A DNA stretch of 64,000 nucleotides from Arthrobacter sp. MAHUQ-56 (GCF_019710585.1 NZ_JAIFZQ010000007.1:1-64000); one strand, 5' to 3'. Positions 1-9,207 are shown, counted from the first letter of the stretch. Numbers and translations: made by a program. The notes: a model not told the origin generated them from the sequence alone.

Positions 1-760
1 TGGCTATCGTTTCAAGCCGCTGCAGGCGGCCGCCGCCGATGCGCGGGCGGCTCAAATCTCCCGCACCTCCGCGTGCTCCGCGGTAGACGGCGCCGTCGAG
101 GACGAAGCCCAGCCCGATCCCGATGCCCGCTTTGACGCCCACAATGTCCCGGTATCCCACACCGCCGCGCCTTGCTTCGGCCATCGTCATGACGTTGACG
201 TCCCGGTCGACCGCAAGGACGGCATGTTCGTATCTGCTTGCGAAGTAGTCGCGGACAGCGACGCCGTCCCACTGCCCATCGACTTGCGGGGATGCCAGGC
301 GGCCGGTTGTGACATCGACCGGACCGGGGACTCCCACACCGATCCCCAGGACGTCGGCCCTGGTCTTTCCGAGGCGTTGCAGCATGAGGTCAAAGACCTG
401 GCCGGCCCACTCGAAAATCTCAGCCGGGCCCTGGCTTGGACCGATGTCCGCTTCGTCCACGGCGAGGATGGTGGACACCAGGTCCGTAATGGCCACCTGG
501 CTGTGTGAACCGCCGATGTCCAGGGCCAGCAGCACGCCTGAATCCGGCTTCACGGCAAACTTTTCAGGCGGGCGTCCTCCCCGTGAATCGAGCTGGCCTA
601 CGCTCCTGATGATGGACGCGTTCAGCAACTCCTCGAGCCGCCGGGCAAGGGTGATGCGCGACCATCCCAGCCGCTCCAGGAGGTCGGTCCTGGTGGTGGC
701 CTGCCCGGACCTGATCAGATCCAGGACAACACCTGATCCTGTCGAAAGTGATTGCGCCAT
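1..760 (-). CDS. ROK-family transcriptional regulator, 3' part outside window
   Basis: Reading the minus strand from the ATG at 760 gives 253 codons with no stop before the window edge, so the C-terminus is missing. Residues 10-60 form a winged helix-turn-helix (TRTDLLERLGWSRITLARRL). Residue 78 onward is the ROK sugar-kinase-like domain, with the phosphate-binding DIGGS motif at 81-85 and a glycine-rich GIGIGLGF stretch near 220. In this family the HTH version is a sugar-responsive repressor (NagC/XylR type) rather than a kinase. The zinc-binding motif that normally follows lies beyond the edge. The ligand cannot be told from this fragment. The family call is firm. Confidence 0.9.
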   Translation of the reverse strand, partial: MAQSLSTGSGVVLDLIRSGQATTRTDLLERLGWSRITLARRLEELLNASIIRSVGQLDSRGGRPPEKFAVKPDSGVLLALDIGGSHSQVAITDLVSTILAVDEADIGPSQGPAEIFEWAGQVFDLMLQRLGKTRADVLGIGVGVPGPVDVTTGRLASPQVDGQWDGVAVRDYFASRYEHAVLAVDRDVNVMTMAEARRGGVGYRDIVGVKAGIGIGLGFVLDGAVYRGARGGAGDLSRPRIGGGRLQRLETIA

Positions 761-1085
761 TCCAACCTCTCGTGATTCGGTCGCTGCCCGGGGATCCTTA
801 CCGACCCGAATTATGCATACTGGTATTCGAAAGCCTACCCCGTCTTTACCCCGGCTACTTGAGCTCAAACAGTGGCGGCAGGCCTAACCTTCCAGTTCCG
901 ATTGTGACTGGTCAGCGCCGTTGTTTGCGCCAGTACGCGTTCATGGCCTGCCTCATCGTGGGGGCACTCAACTCGGTCGCGGCGCCGCCCCTGGCCGGTG
1001 CGATGATCCCAGGCCGTGATTAGCCGATGGCCTCGATGCTCTGCCGCTTGAGGCGAGCGAGGCTTTGTACGAGGGCTTTGTACCA
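761..1085. other. intergenic stretch with decayed coding remnants
   Basis: No complete gene is visible. On the minus strand two short open stretches end in stops and look like protein C-termini: one ends at 912 (last residues MRQAMNAYWRKQRR), the other at 1021 (last residues SLARLKRQSIEAIG). Neither has a start codon. They are most simply remnants of genes lost by deletion. A 10-base direct repeat, GGCTTTGTAC, sits at 1061-1070 and 1074-1083. I do not recognise the families. Confidence 0.3.
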
Positions 1086-1117
1086 GGAAGGCTCCGTCCC
1101 ACGGGACGGAGCCTTCC
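1086..1117 (-). terminator. perfect hairpin downstream of the MDR gene
   Basis: Two perfect 15-base arms (GGAAGGCTCCGTCCC and its complement) are separated by two bases. The hairpin lies 17 bases past the stop of the minus-strand oxidoreductase gene. No long T-tract follows, which is common for actinobacterial intrinsic terminators. Confidence 0.8.
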
Positions 1118-1133
1118 GCAACCAGCAGTCGGA

Positions 1134-2063
1134 TCAGGAATCCTGGTCCACCGCAACCACGATCTTGCCGCGGGTATGCCCTTCCATGTTGGACCGGAAG
1201 GCATCCGCGGCCTTGTCGAGCGGGAAGACTTCGGCAACTTCCACATGCATGTCCCGGTTGTCCACCAGGTCCGCGAGTGCCTGCAGGTCGGCCGCCACCG
1301 GATTGACCCACATCCACTCGCCGCCATGCTCTTCAACTTCGCTGTCGGCGATCGAGGCGTGCCGGCCTCCCTCAGCCAGCACGGCCAAAGTCGCTTCGAG
1401 ATTGCCGCCAACGAAATCGGCAACGACGTCCACGCCGTCGGGACGAAGCGCGCGCACCCGGACGGCGAGTCCGTCCCCGTAGGCGACCGGTTCGGCGCCC
1501 AGGGAGCGGAGGAATTCGTGGTTCTTCTCAGAGGCGGTGGCAATGACGCTGGCGCCGAGCGCCACCGCGATCTGGATGCCGAGGGAGCCCACGCCTCCTG
1601 ATCCGCCGTGGATCAGGACACTTTCACCGGCCTTCAGGCCCAGCCGGTTGAGGACCTGGTAGGCGGTGAGGCCAGCCAGCGGCAGGGCCGCCGATTCGTT
1701 CCAGCCAAGCGAGGCAGGCTTCCGTGCCAGGAGGCGCTCCGGCAACGCGATGTACTCGGCAAAGCTTCCCCCGTGGACGTAGTCCTTGCGGCCGTAGGCG
1801 ATGACCTCGTCGCCGGGCTGGAACTGCCGGGAATCGATCCCCACCGATTCCACAACCCCCGCTACGTCCCAGCCGGGGATCGCGGGAAACTGCAGGTCCA
1901 TGACGGCGTCCAGGTAGCCCGCCATGATCTTCCAGTCCACAGGATTCACCGCGGCTGCCTTGACTTTGACCAGGACCATCCCGGGACCCACCTTTGGCAT
2001 CGGCTGGTCGCCGTATTCCAGGACGTCGGGGTTTCCGTATTCGCTGTAAGTGATTGCCTTCAT
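1134..2063 (-). CDS. NADP-dependent oxidoreductase, MDR/quinone oxidoreductase-like
   Basis: This 309-residue protein has the layout of the medium-chain dehydrogenase/reductase superfamily without structural zinc. An N-terminal GroES-like fold (KAAAVNPVDWKIMAGY near 35-50, then FPAIPGWDVAGVV) is followed by a Rossmann domain with the AGESVLIHGGSGGVGS nucleotide motif near 145-160. The NP-x-D-W segment in place of zinc ligands is typical of quinone oxidoreductase-like enzymes that reduce quinones or activated double bonds with NADPH. It is a single-gene unit with its own terminator. The substrate is unknown. The length is normal for the family. Confidence 0.9.
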   Translation of the reverse strand: MKAITYSEYGNPDVLEYGDQPMPKVGPGMVLVKVKAAAVNPVDWKIMAGYLDAVMDLQFPAIPGWDVAGVVESVGIDSRQFQPGDEVIAYGRKDYVHGGSFAEYIALPERLLARKPASLGWNESAALPLAGLTAYQVLNRLGLKAGESVLIHGGSGGVGSLGIQIAVALGASVIATASEKNHEFLRSLGAEPVAYGDGLAVRVRALRPDGVDVVADFVGGNLEATLAVLAEGGRHASIADSEVEEHGGEWMWVNPVAADLQALADLVDNRDMHVEVAEVFPLDKAADAFRSNMEGHTRGKIVVAVDQDS

Positions 2064-2092
2064 GGTTGCGACAACGGCGTGGTCACGTCTGG

Positions 2093-2569
2093 CTATTCCG
2101 AATACAGCGGGGGAGTGTCGTATCGCACGCCAAACAGGCCGGCATCCCCTGCGGGACGCCGGCCTGCTTTCTGATTCGAATCCGCTTCAATGATGCGCTG
2201 GACCGCCGCTACCTCGTCAGCGGGGCTGGCATCCAGTGCCGCCCATGCATTGTTCCGGTCGTACCCGCCAATCGTGCCGACGCCATACGTGGACCGGCTG
2301 CCGAGCACCTCGGGGATGTCTACGTGCCTCCGGGAACGCTCCACCGCCTCCTCAATCTTGCCGGCCCGGAGGGCTGTCAGCAGCGTGATCTGGTTGAGGC
2401 TTGATGTGTGGAGCTTTTTGATGGGGTAGGGGATGAAGTAGTGGTACAGCTCGGCGGCGGTGCCCAAGCATGATGCCGTGCCCACCAGTTGATGGAACTG
2501 CTCGTCCACCGGGTGGCCAGGCGCCTTCCACCACCAATATTTCGCCGGCCCGGCCGCGCCTCGAACCAC
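2093..2569 (-). pseudogene. GntR-family FCD-domain remnant
   Basis: The open frame codes about 158 residues resembling only the C-terminal FCD ligand-binding half of a GntR/FadR-type regulator. A DEQFHQLVG motif carries the D-x3-H metal-site pattern, and ALRAGKIEEAVERSRRHVDI matches the last helices of FCD domains. No winged HTH precedes it, and the first ~20 residues read like chance coding. The last ~20 residues run through a terminator hairpin, which suggests the original stop was lost. I read it as a truncated gene. A second FCD remnant lies at 8208-8405. Confidence 0.6.
2135..2165 (-). terminator. GC-rich hairpin between MDR gene and FCD remnant
   Basis: Fourteen-base arms (CAGGCCGGCATCCC with GGGACGCCGGCCTG, one mismatch) surround a four-base loop. 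It would end transcription of the minus-strand FCD remnant before the oxidoreductase gene. Confidence 0.6.
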
Positions 2570-2691
2570 GGCACCCTGCCCGCCGGCCTCGCCAGTGTAC
2601 GCGGGGTCGTTATCGGGCTGACCCCACTAGTGAGATTCTGTCCTCATGAGCCAGATTTCTCCTACATTGTGTCCAGTTAGGTTCTGGACTT

Positions 2692-3321
2692 TCACGGCAA
2701 CAGTGCGAAGCCGGACTCGTAGCGCGTCTTCCCGATTGCTGCCAAAACGATCTGGAGAAAACCCATCGCCTCGAGTTCCCTCGCGCGGGAAAGAGGGCCA
2801 GCGTCCACCGCGCCGAGTCCTGCCGCTTCAAGGAGCGCAGCCAGTGCTATTTTCGCCTCTGGATCGTCTCCCGCGAACAGGACGGTGGTGCGCGTTGTGC
2901 CATTGGTGCCGGTGCTGAGCGTGTCGCCGAGATTGACGTTGAAGGCTTTCACGACTGACACGCCAGCCGGGAGGGCCTTGGAAAGTTCAACTGCAGTGGA
3001 GGAGTTAGACGGGACCAGTAGCTCATCGTAGGTGGTGAAATCGATGGGGTTGCTGATATCGATGACGACCTTGCCGCTGAGTCGATCCCGGTAGTGATCA
3101 ATGATGTCCGGGTACGCCTCGTACGGAACTGCGAGGACGACAAGGTCACCTGTGAGTTCGTCACCGACAAACCCATATTCGGCATCCGAACGCTCCGGGG
3201 CCGAGCCAGCGCCCGCCCTGCGCCTGATGATTTGGATGCCCGCTCCGGCCCGGGCCGATACTTCGGCAATTGCTGAACCCATCTTGCCGGTGCCAATGAT
3301 GCTGACCGATGTCATGTGCAC
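2692..3321 (-). CDS. NADPH-dependent F420 reductase-like Rossmann protein
   Basis: This 209-residue protein begins with a Rossmann motif, SVSIIGTGKMGSAIAEV, and continues with LVVLAVPYEAYPDII and VVIDISNPID, the pattern of the NADP-binding F420 oxidoreductase-like family. Members move hydride between NADPH and coenzyme F420, but many relatives have unknown acceptors. It overlaps the end of the upstream monooxygenase gene by one base, so the two are translationally coupled. An AGGAGG site lies before two possible starts: GTG at 3321 (spacing 5) and ATG at 3315 (spacing 11). The role may be to supply or recycle reductant for the monooxygenase; that is inference. Confidence 0.8.
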   Translation of the reverse strand: MHMTSVSIIGTGKMGSAIAEVSARAGAGIQIIRRRAGAGSAPERSDAEYGFVGDELTGDLVVLAVPYEAYPDIIDHYRDRLSGKVVIDISNPIDFTTYDELLVPSNSSTAVELSKALPAGVSVVKAFNVNLGDTLSTGTNGTTRTTVLFAGDDPEAKIALAALLEAAGLGAVDAGPLSRARELEAMGFLQIVLAAIGKTRYESGFALLP

Positions 3322-4532
3322 TAAATCCTCCTGAATCGTTTGAGTGCCTTTTCCGCGGCTGCCACCGCGTCGAAGTCGAAGAGCACGCTTCGACGGAAAT
3401 CACGTCCTGCGCGCAAGTCAGCATCACGCTTCTCGGTGTCCTCAAATTCATTCCGCGCGTCGAACTGAGAGCCGCTTCTGCGGGAGCTGTTCTGCAAGAT
3501 CGCTGTGCGTTGCATTCGAACGGCGGTGTAGCGCTTGAAGGCTTCGGCAATCTCATCGGGGCCTTCGGCTTCCCTGAGAAAAAAGGCAAGAGTTATGCTG
3601 TCCTCCATTGCCTGGTTCACTCCTTGGCCTGCGTGCGGCAGCATGGTGTGTGCTGCATCGCCGAGCAACGTCACGCGACCACGAGACCAATTAGTGAGGG
3701 GCTCGTGGTCGTAGAGGCCCCACCAGAAGGTCTTGTCAATGAGACTGATGAAGTGACGAAGCCTCGGGTCCCATTTCGCACCCGCAAACTCGGCGGCGAT
3801 CTCGCCCACGTCGCCGGGGGCCGACCAGGTTTCCTTGAGGGGCCTGTCACTGGGTACGAACCCGACATAGTTGAACAACTTCCGCTGCTGCAACGGATAG
3901 CACATGAAATGCTTTCCCTCCCCCATCCACACCTGGCTGATCATCGGCCAGTCTTCGGGAAGGAGGGTCGCGTCGATTACCCCTCGAAATGCGATGAATC
4001 CGGAATAGACGGGGGCGGGGGGTTGCATTAGGGAATCCCGCACCACCGAGTGGATGCCGTCCGCGCCGACCACAGCATCAAACTCATCGTGTACGCCGTT
4101 TTCGAATTCGAGGCAGACGCCCGTGGGGAGCGTCTGAATTGACGTCAGGCGGTGGCCAAGATGGATCGTGCCGGGCGGGACCTCCCCAGACAAAACGTTG
4201 ACCAGGTCGGGCCTGTACATGCCGATATTTCGATATTGCTTTGCTGAGTCTTCCCAGGCTGCTTCGGCTACCAGGTTGCCCATGGCATCCTGGTAGACGC
4301 CGTGTCCGTCTGGGGTCGCGCCTGCGCGCTTGACCTGTTCAAGCACACCGAGTTTGTCGAGGACGCGTTGGCCATTCGGGGCGACAGTGACGCCTGCGCC
4401 CACGTCGCCCAGCTTTCTTGCTTGTTCGAATACCGTGACCTGGACGTTGGCGATCCTCGTAAGGGCAACCGCCGCGGTGAGCCCGCCCATCCCTGCGCCA
4501 ATGACCGCGACTCTGGTGGTGTGATTTACCAA
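3321..4532 (-). CDS. FAD-dependent aromatic-ring monooxygenase
   Basis: The 403-residue protein shows the three signatures of class A flavin monooxygenases: RVAVIGAGMGGLTAAVAL at the N-terminus (FAD ADP-binding GxGxxG), VVGADGIHSVVR near 160 (the DG motif), and GRVTLLGDAAHTMLPHAGQG near 285 (GD motif). The overall pattern resembles salicylate or 3-hydroxybenzoate hydroxylases, which add a ring hydroxyl using NAD(P)H and oxygen. It is transcribed with the F420-reductase-like gene downstream and probably the transporter upstream. The substrate is probably an aromatic carboxylate, judged from family and neighbour. Confidence 0.88.
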   Translation of the reverse strand: MVNHTTRVAVIGAGMGGLTAAVALTRIANVQVTVFEQARKLGDVGAGVTVAPNGQRVLDKLGVLEQVKRAGATPDGHGVYQDAMGNLVAEAAWEDSAKQYRNIGMYRPDLVNVLSGEVPPGTIHLGHRLTSIQTLPTGVCLEFENGVHDEFDAVVGADGIHSVVRDSLMQPPAPVYSGFIAFRGVIDATLLPEDWPMISQVWMGEGKHFMCYPLQQRKLFNYVGFVPSDRPLKETWSAPGDVGEIAAEFAGAKWDPRLRHFISLIDKTFWWGLYDHEPLTNWSRGRVTLLGDAAHTMLPHAGQGVNQAMEDSITLAFFLREAEGPDEIAEAFKRYTAVRMQRTAILQNSSRRSGSQFDARNEFEDTEKRDADLRAGRDFRRSVLFDFDAVAAAEKALKRFRRI

Positions 4533-4646
4533 TGGTTCTCCTCGACTACTTTGCGTAATCCTCGAATTTGCCGGCCATTACGGGCCATTAGGGGGCATGG
4601 CGGCATGCTGAATAGTTGCCTGAACGCCAAGATGGGACGAGGGTTG

Positions 4647-6023
4647 CTACGGCTTGGCGGCAAGTTTCCTGTGGGCCACATTCGGGGCGAACATCGTGGC
4701 GCCGCTGGCCTGTTCGGCCTCGTGGTCAGGTCCGAGGGGGATACCTGGACGGTCGCGCAGGCACAGCGTCGCGGTGGCACCGATGAGTGTGGCTGCGAGA
4801 ATGTACCACGAGACCGCGGACGTGGTGCCGGTGGCCTCCAGCAGGGCCTGCGAGATGGTGGGCGCGAACGCCCCACCCAGGATCGACCCGATGGCGTAGG
4901 TGACGGCCACGCCCGAGAAGCGTACGGAGGCCGGGAAGATCTCCGCGTACCATGCGGCCAGTGGCCCGTATGTGAGGCCGAGGCCGATCGAGAGCAGGAC
5001 CAGGCCGGCGTAGAGCCCGGGGAGCGTGGCGGTGTTGACGAGCCAGAACAACGGGAAGGCCATGACCGCCTGCACCGCGAAGCCGATGAGGAAGGTGTTC
5101 CGCCGGCCGAGCGAGTCCGCGAGGCGGCCCGCGACGAGTGTCGCCACGAACCACACCGCCGAGGCGACCACGGACCCCATAAGTACCACTGTGGTGTCCA
5201 TCCTGAGCCTGCCGGTCGTGTAGCTCTGGAGGAAGCCGCCGGTGGTCATGTAGCCTACGGCGTTGTTGCCCACAAAGACGAGCGCGGCGAGGATTACGAG
5301 GTGCCAGTGCTTGCGGAACAGCGCCACGACCGGGACCTTGGCCTGCTGGCCACGCTCGGCGATCTCGGTAAACACCGGGCTCTCCTCGACGGCGCGGCGG
5401 ACCAGGTAGCCGACGACGATAAGCACGACGCTCAGCAGGAACGGCACCCGCCAGCCCCAGTCGAGGAAGGCCTTGCCAGGAGAAACGAGGCCGGTCATGA
5501 GGGCCATCATCCCCGAGGCGAGGAGAAAGCCGAGCGGGACGCCGAGCTGCGGGAAGGAGCCGCGGCGGCCGCGGCTATCCGTAGGGGAATGTTCCACGAT
5601 CATGAGGACCGCCCCACCCCACTCTCCGCCTGCGGATACACCCTGGAGGATGCGGAGCAGGAGCAGGAGAATCGGCGCTGCGATGCCGATCTGGGTGAAC
5701 GTGGGCAGGACGCCGATGAGTGTCGTCGCAGCACCCATGAGCAGGAGCGTGATGACCAGCATCGCACGGCGGCCGATCCTGTCACCGTAGTGACCGGCGA
5801 GGAACGCGCCGAGCGGGCGGAAGAGGAAGGAAATGCCGACCGTGGCGAAGGAGAGCAGGAGCCCGATGTCCTCGCCGGCAGGCTTGAAGAAGAGCTGGGC
5901 GAACACCAGTCCGGCCGCGGTGCCGTAGATGAAGAAGTCGTACCACTCGATCGTGGTGCCGATGATCGTCGCAAACGCGACGCGACGCTGCGTGGCTGCA
6001 TTGCTGACGGTGGTTGAATTCAT
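4647..6023 (-). CDS. MFS transporter, metabolite:H+ symporter (MHS) type
   Basis: About 458 residues with 12 predicted membrane segments. The N-terminal TTIEWYDFFIYGTAAGL and the loop GHYGDRIGRRAMLV are hallmarks of the MHS branch of the major facilitator superfamily, proton-coupled importers of organic acids such as shikimate, alpha-ketoglutarate or aromatic acids. I chose the ATG at 6023 because GAAGGA lies at a proper distance; the open frame extends upstream to 6074 without a better site. It lies upstream of the monooxygenase on the same strand, so importing that enzyme's substrate is likely. The divergent LysR gene probably controls it. Confidence 0.9.
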   Translation of the reverse strand: MNSTTVSNAATQRRVAFATIIGTTIEWYDFFIYGTAAGLVFAQLFFKPAGEDIGLLLSFATVGISFLFRPLGAFLAGHYGDRIGRRAMLVITLLLMGAATTLIGVLPTFTQIGIAAPILLLLLRILQGVSAGGEWGGAVLMIVEHSPTDSRGRRGSFPQLGVPLGFLLASGMMALMTGLVSPGKAFLDWGWRVPFLLSVVLIVVGYLVRRAVEESPVFTEIAERGQQAKVPVVALFRKHWHLVILAALVFVGNNAVGYMTTGGFLQSYTTGRLRMDTTVVLMGSVVASAVWFVATLVAGRLADSLGRRNTFLIGFAVQAVMAFPLFWLVNTATLPGLYAGLVLLSIGLGLTYGPLAAWYAEIFPASVRFSGVAVTYAIGSILGGAFAPTISQALLEATGTTSAVSWYILAATLIGATATLCLRDRPGIPLGPDHEAEQASGATMFAPNVAHRKLAAKP

Positions 6024-6151
6024 TGCCTGTCCTTCGGAAGAAGTTGACTGTGCCTCCATGGTGAGCCGGATCACTTCTCCGTGTAAATTTCAGAAAATTG
6101 TGGATAAAGTTCTGTTTTACTTAAGAAACCCTTCTGCGGAGTTGAGGCCCG
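6024..6151. promoter_or_regulatory. divergent promoter region between transporter and LysR gene
   Basis: This A/T-richer 128-base gap separates the divergent MHS transporter and LysR genes. LysR regulators usually bind such a gap at T-N11-A sites and control both sides. I see AT-rich tracts around 6086-6125 but cannot single out one operator with confidence. Confidence 0.5.
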
Positions 6152-7072
6152 ATGGTCGATGTGAGCATGAGGCAACTTGAGCTGTTCGCAGCCCTGCCGG
6201 ACTTCATCACGCTTAGCGCAGCGGCAGCCCATCTGCATATCTCGGAGTCGGCGTTGTCCCAGGCCATCACAGGGCTGGAGAAGGCTGTGGGGGAGCAGCT
6301 ATGCGTGCGTCGAAAGGCCCGGGGCCTCACTCTGACTCCTGCGGGCCAGAACTTTGCAGTGCAAGCCCGCCGGGTCCTCTCGGACACCCGGGAACTCATC
6401 TTGAGCTCCCGCATGGGGGCGGAGTTGCGGGGGCCCGTTAAGCTTGGCTGCTACGCGAGCTTCGCCACGAGCGTGGTGCCCGAACTGCTCGAAGGCTTCC
6501 CGCGTAAGCATCCCGGGGTGGACCTCGAGATAACCGTGGGCACCAGTGACGATCTGCTGCCAGCGCTCCAGTCGGGACGCCTCGATGTGGCCATCATGTA
6601 CAACCGGTTCCTGCCCGTGGGCTACCGTCGCCGCGAGATCTACCCGACCGAGCTGGAGGTACACCTGCATCCGGACCACCCGCTCGCCGCAGCCAGCACC
6701 GTGGATCTCGCCGATCTTGCCGGCGAGCCACTCATTCTCTACGACGCCGCCCCCAGCACCATCAACATTGTCGAGGCGTTCGCCGCTCGTGGGCTGGAAC
6801 CCAGGATCGAAGCCCGGGTCACCCAGATCGGCCTCGTCGAGGCGCTGGTGGGCCGCGGCGTGGGCTACGGCCTGCTCATGTCCCGGCCCAACGTGCTCCC
6901 CGTGAGCGCCGAGGGCCGGCCTATCGCCATTCGCCCCTTCGACCCGCCCGTAACACTCTCCCACGTGGTGGGAATCTGGCCCGAGGACATGACTCTCACG
7001 TCGCGTGCCGCAGCCCTGCTCGATTACGCGGTAGAAAAGCTCGGCTCCTACGGCAGGGGACTGAGCTCATGA
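6152..7072 (+). CDS. LysR-family transcriptional regulator
   Basis: The 306-residue protein has the LysR N-terminal winged HTH (residues 5-65, AAAHLHISESALSQAITGLE) and the two-lobed effector-binding domain from about 90. GRLDVAIMYNR sits in the first lobe and LVEALVGRGVGYGLL in the second. It is divergent from the MHS transporter operon and is its likely activator, responding to an intermediate of the aromatic compound handled there. A start at the methionine six codons in (6167) is also possible. Confidence 0.9.
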   Translation: MVDVSMRQLELFAALPDFITLSAAAAHLHISESALSQAITGLEKAVGEQLCVRRKARGLTLTPAGQNFAVQARRVLSDTRELILSSRMGAELRGPVKLGCYASFATSVVPELLEGFPRKHPGVDLEITVGTSDDLLPALQSGRLDVAIMYNRFLPVGYRRREIYPTELEVHLHPDHPLAAASTVDLADLAGEPLILYDAAPSTINIVEAFAARGLEPRIEARVTQIGLVEALVGRGVGYGLLMSRPNVLPVSAEGRPIAIRPFDPPVTLSHVVGIWPEDMTLTSRAAALLDYAVEKLGSYGRGLSS

Positions 7073-7436
7073 CAAAGCCACGCATGAGGGCGGCCGCTGA
7101 CTCAAGCAGATGGCAGCGCTTCCCGGTGCGGTGCAGCCTTCATGCCGGACCACGGGCGAGCCGGACTCCCCGGGGAGAGCTTCCGCTCAGCAGGTCGTTG
7201 GATATCCGGCTGAGCAAGACGAGCAGGCAGCAAATGAAGAATCTGGAACCGGGCTGGGCAATGGGTCCACTCGGGCATGGGGTGACAACACGTGAGGTGA
7301 CAACAGACGATGGCCGGGGCAGGCCGAACGCTCCCATGTTCCGGAAAAACAGTAACCGCCCTCGCGTAACCGCCGTTATGACCCGGTGCCTTTTCGCGAA
7401 GTACGGCGATTTCAGTGCTACCCCTCAGGCAGCGCT
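7073..7436. other. 364-base intergenic region
   Basis: It separates the convergent LysR gene and NmrA-like gene. Open frames here have codon use and composition unlike real genes. No clear terminator, RNA gene or repeat was found by eye. Confidence 0.4.
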
Positions 7437-8186
7437 TTACCCGGCGTCGATGGCTTCGAGCCACTCCAGGAACGTCTGGCGTCCGACGGCGGAACCCGGC
7501 GCCGGGATCAGCTCGCCTTTGCGCATTGCCTTGCCCATGGGGCCGGGGACGTGCAGGGGAACGATCCGTTTCTTCTGCCGCGTCCTGGCCAGATAGGCCG
7601 AGACGAGGTCCTTCAGCCGTTCGGTCCGCGGGCCGCCGAGGTCAGGGATGCGGCCCTTCGGCCCCGCCTCCGCCGCGTCCACCAGGGCCGCGGCCACTTC
7701 CAGTGCCGCCACAGGCCGGGTGAACATCGTGGGCACGAAGACCAGCGGGCCCACCGAGGTGGCCTTGACGGACATCGGCACGAACTCGTGGAACTGGGTG
7801 GACCGGAGGAGGGTCCAGGGAATGCCGCCGTGCCTGACCTCGTCCTCCTGCACAAGCTTCCCGGCGTACAGTCCCGAGTTTGCGTTGTCGATGCCCACGA
7901 TGGACAGCGCCACATGGTGTTTCACCCCGGCCTGCTTCCCGGCCGCCAGCAGGTTCTGGGTGGCGTTGGTGAAGAAATCCACGGCTTTCTTGGTGGACAT
8001 GGTTTCGATGCCGGCGACGTCGATGACTGTTTCGACATCCTGCAGTGCCTGATCGAGGCCGCGCCCGCTGACCAAGTCCACCCCTTCGGCGCGGCTGAGG
8101 CTGACCACGTCGTGCCCGCGCTCCCTGGCGATGGCCACGACGTGGTGGCCCACGGTACCGGTTCCCCCTGCAACGGCAATCCTCAT
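7437..8186 (-). CDS. NAD(P)-binding NmrA-like atypical SDR
   Basis: The 249-residue protein opens with MRIAVAGGTGTVGHHVVA, the GxxGxxG motif of atypical short-chain dehydrogenases. It has an internal VIDVAGIET strand and HVALSIVGIDNANSG, then a YAGKLVQEDEV segment where the usual Y-x3-K is placed. Members use NADPH and act as reductases or redox sensors (NmrA, NAD(P)H-quinone reductase-like). It stands alone on the minus strand, with a decayed FCD fragment just upstream. No substrate can be assigned. Confidence 0.85.
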   Translation of the reverse strand: MRIAVAGGTGTVGHHVVAIARERGHDVVSLSRAEGVDLVSGRGLDQALQDVETVIDVAGIETMSTKKAVDFFTNATQNLLAAGKQAGVKHHVALSIVGIDNANSGLYAGKLVQEDEVRHGGIPWTLLRSTQFHEFVPMSVKATSVGPLVFVPTMFTRPVAALEVAAALVDAAEAGPKGRIPDLGGPRTERLKDLVSAYLARTRQKKRIVPLHVPGPMGKAMRKGELIPAPGSAVGRQTFLEWLEAIDAG

Positions 8187-8207
8187 GGAAGTGATCCTAA
8201 GCCGGTC

Positions 8208-8405
8208 CTACGACAAAACAGGTGCGTCCGGCGGCCCGGCGGTGTGGATCGGTCCGGCGACATAGGCTTGGCCCTTCGCCAGCCCCATGAACATGGTCCG
8301 GTGCAGGATGTCCACGTGCTTCCGGGAAACCTCCACCGCTTCCTCAACCTTGCCGGCACGGAGGGCTGCCGGGTGCGGGAGTCGTTCCCGATGTTCCGGC
8401 AGCGG
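8208..8405 (-). pseudogene. second GntR/FCD C-terminal remnant
   Basis: The minus strand here reads ALRAGKVEEAVEVSRKHVDI followed by about 28 residues to a stop at 8208. This is nearly the same as the FCD tail at 2178-2569 and matches the final helices of FCD domains. No start codon, HTH or remaining FCD domain precedes it. It is a short decayed piece of a regulator gene, perhaps once paired with the neighbouring SDR gene. Confidence 0.55.
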
Positions 8406-8440
8406 CGGCTATAGGGGCGAGGTCCCCTAGTACAGTTCCT

Positions 8441-9004
8441 TCAACGTACCGTGCCCTTGAAGATCGCGGGTTTGTCGCTGAAGGTTGGACCCGATACTTC
8501 CATGCGAACGTTGCCAAACTCCGCGGCGGGAATACCGAAGCCAAGTTTCACGCTCTGGGTCTCTCCAGGCAGGATGGTGGATAGGCTGCTTGCTCCAATG
8601 CCGGACTGAATGTCAGTTGCGTTTTGGGCTTGGGTGCCGGATGCACCGTAGCTGACCTTGGGAAAGCCCATGAGACCTGCGTTGATCGGTTCCGTCCCTC
8701 CATTGGTGACTGAGAGGTCGAAGGTGACGATCTTTCCTTCGACGCCGCCTGCCGAATACTGAGGGGCCGGAACAGCGGCCGGCGGAGCGACCTTCACTGC
8801 CACTCCGCTCGGGAAGGTGATGGTATCCCCGAAGCTGCCGGACAGCTTCACCTCAGCGTTCGGCGCAGGTGGAGCTGCCGATTTTGTGGCAGGAGCGCCT
8901 TCAGCGCCAGGAGTTATGGTATTTGAGCCCCCATCGCACCCGGCCAGGGAACCGAGCGTCAGAGTGGCGGCGGTGACGACTATCGAGCGGGCTGTGCTGG
9001 ACAT
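8441..9004 (-). CDS. secreted lipoprotein with DUF4352-like domain
   Basis: Starting at the ATG at 9004 (GAGGGAAA upstream) gives 187 residues. A basic-hydrophobic signal ends in the lipobox LGSLAGC, so the protein should be lipid-anchored outside the membrane. After a Pro/Ala-rich linker, the rest is a beta-rich domain with IVTFDLSVTNGGTEPINAG and ILPGETQSVKLGFGIP. This is the pattern of DUF4352-type domains, an immunoglobulin-like fold often seen on membrane-anchored actinobacterial proteins. Its function is unknown. The same kind of domain recurs at the C-termini of the FHA and TIR proteins at 47-50 kb. Confidence 0.75.
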   Translation of the reverse strand: MSSTARSIVVTAATLTLGSLAGCDGGSNTITPGAEGAPATKSAAPPAPNAEVKLSGSFGDTITFPSGVAVKVAPPAAVPAPQYSAGGVEGKIVTFDLSVTNGGTEPINAGLMGFPKVSYGASGTQAQNATDIQSGIGASSLSTILPGETQSVKLGFGIPAAEFGNVRMEVSGPTFSDKPAIFKGTVR

Positions 9005-9207
9005 AATTTCCCTCTTGTTCCGAGTACAAGAATTGATGATGTGAAGCATAGGCTCGAGCGTTAATTTTTCCACCAAAATGTTCCATATTAGGGGCCCCCT
9101 GATTGCCAGCCTCGGGAATCGGGGATGTCGAAGCGAAATCAGGATCCGGATAGAAATGTCGGCCCTGATGCCCCTCAGCCCACGAGTAGTGACTAAGCCG
9201 CCATTCA

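Noticed and set aside
4302..6017. Long plus-strand open frame opposite the MHS transporter
   Set aside because: Charged, repetitive translation typical of the antisense strand of a membrane protein gene.
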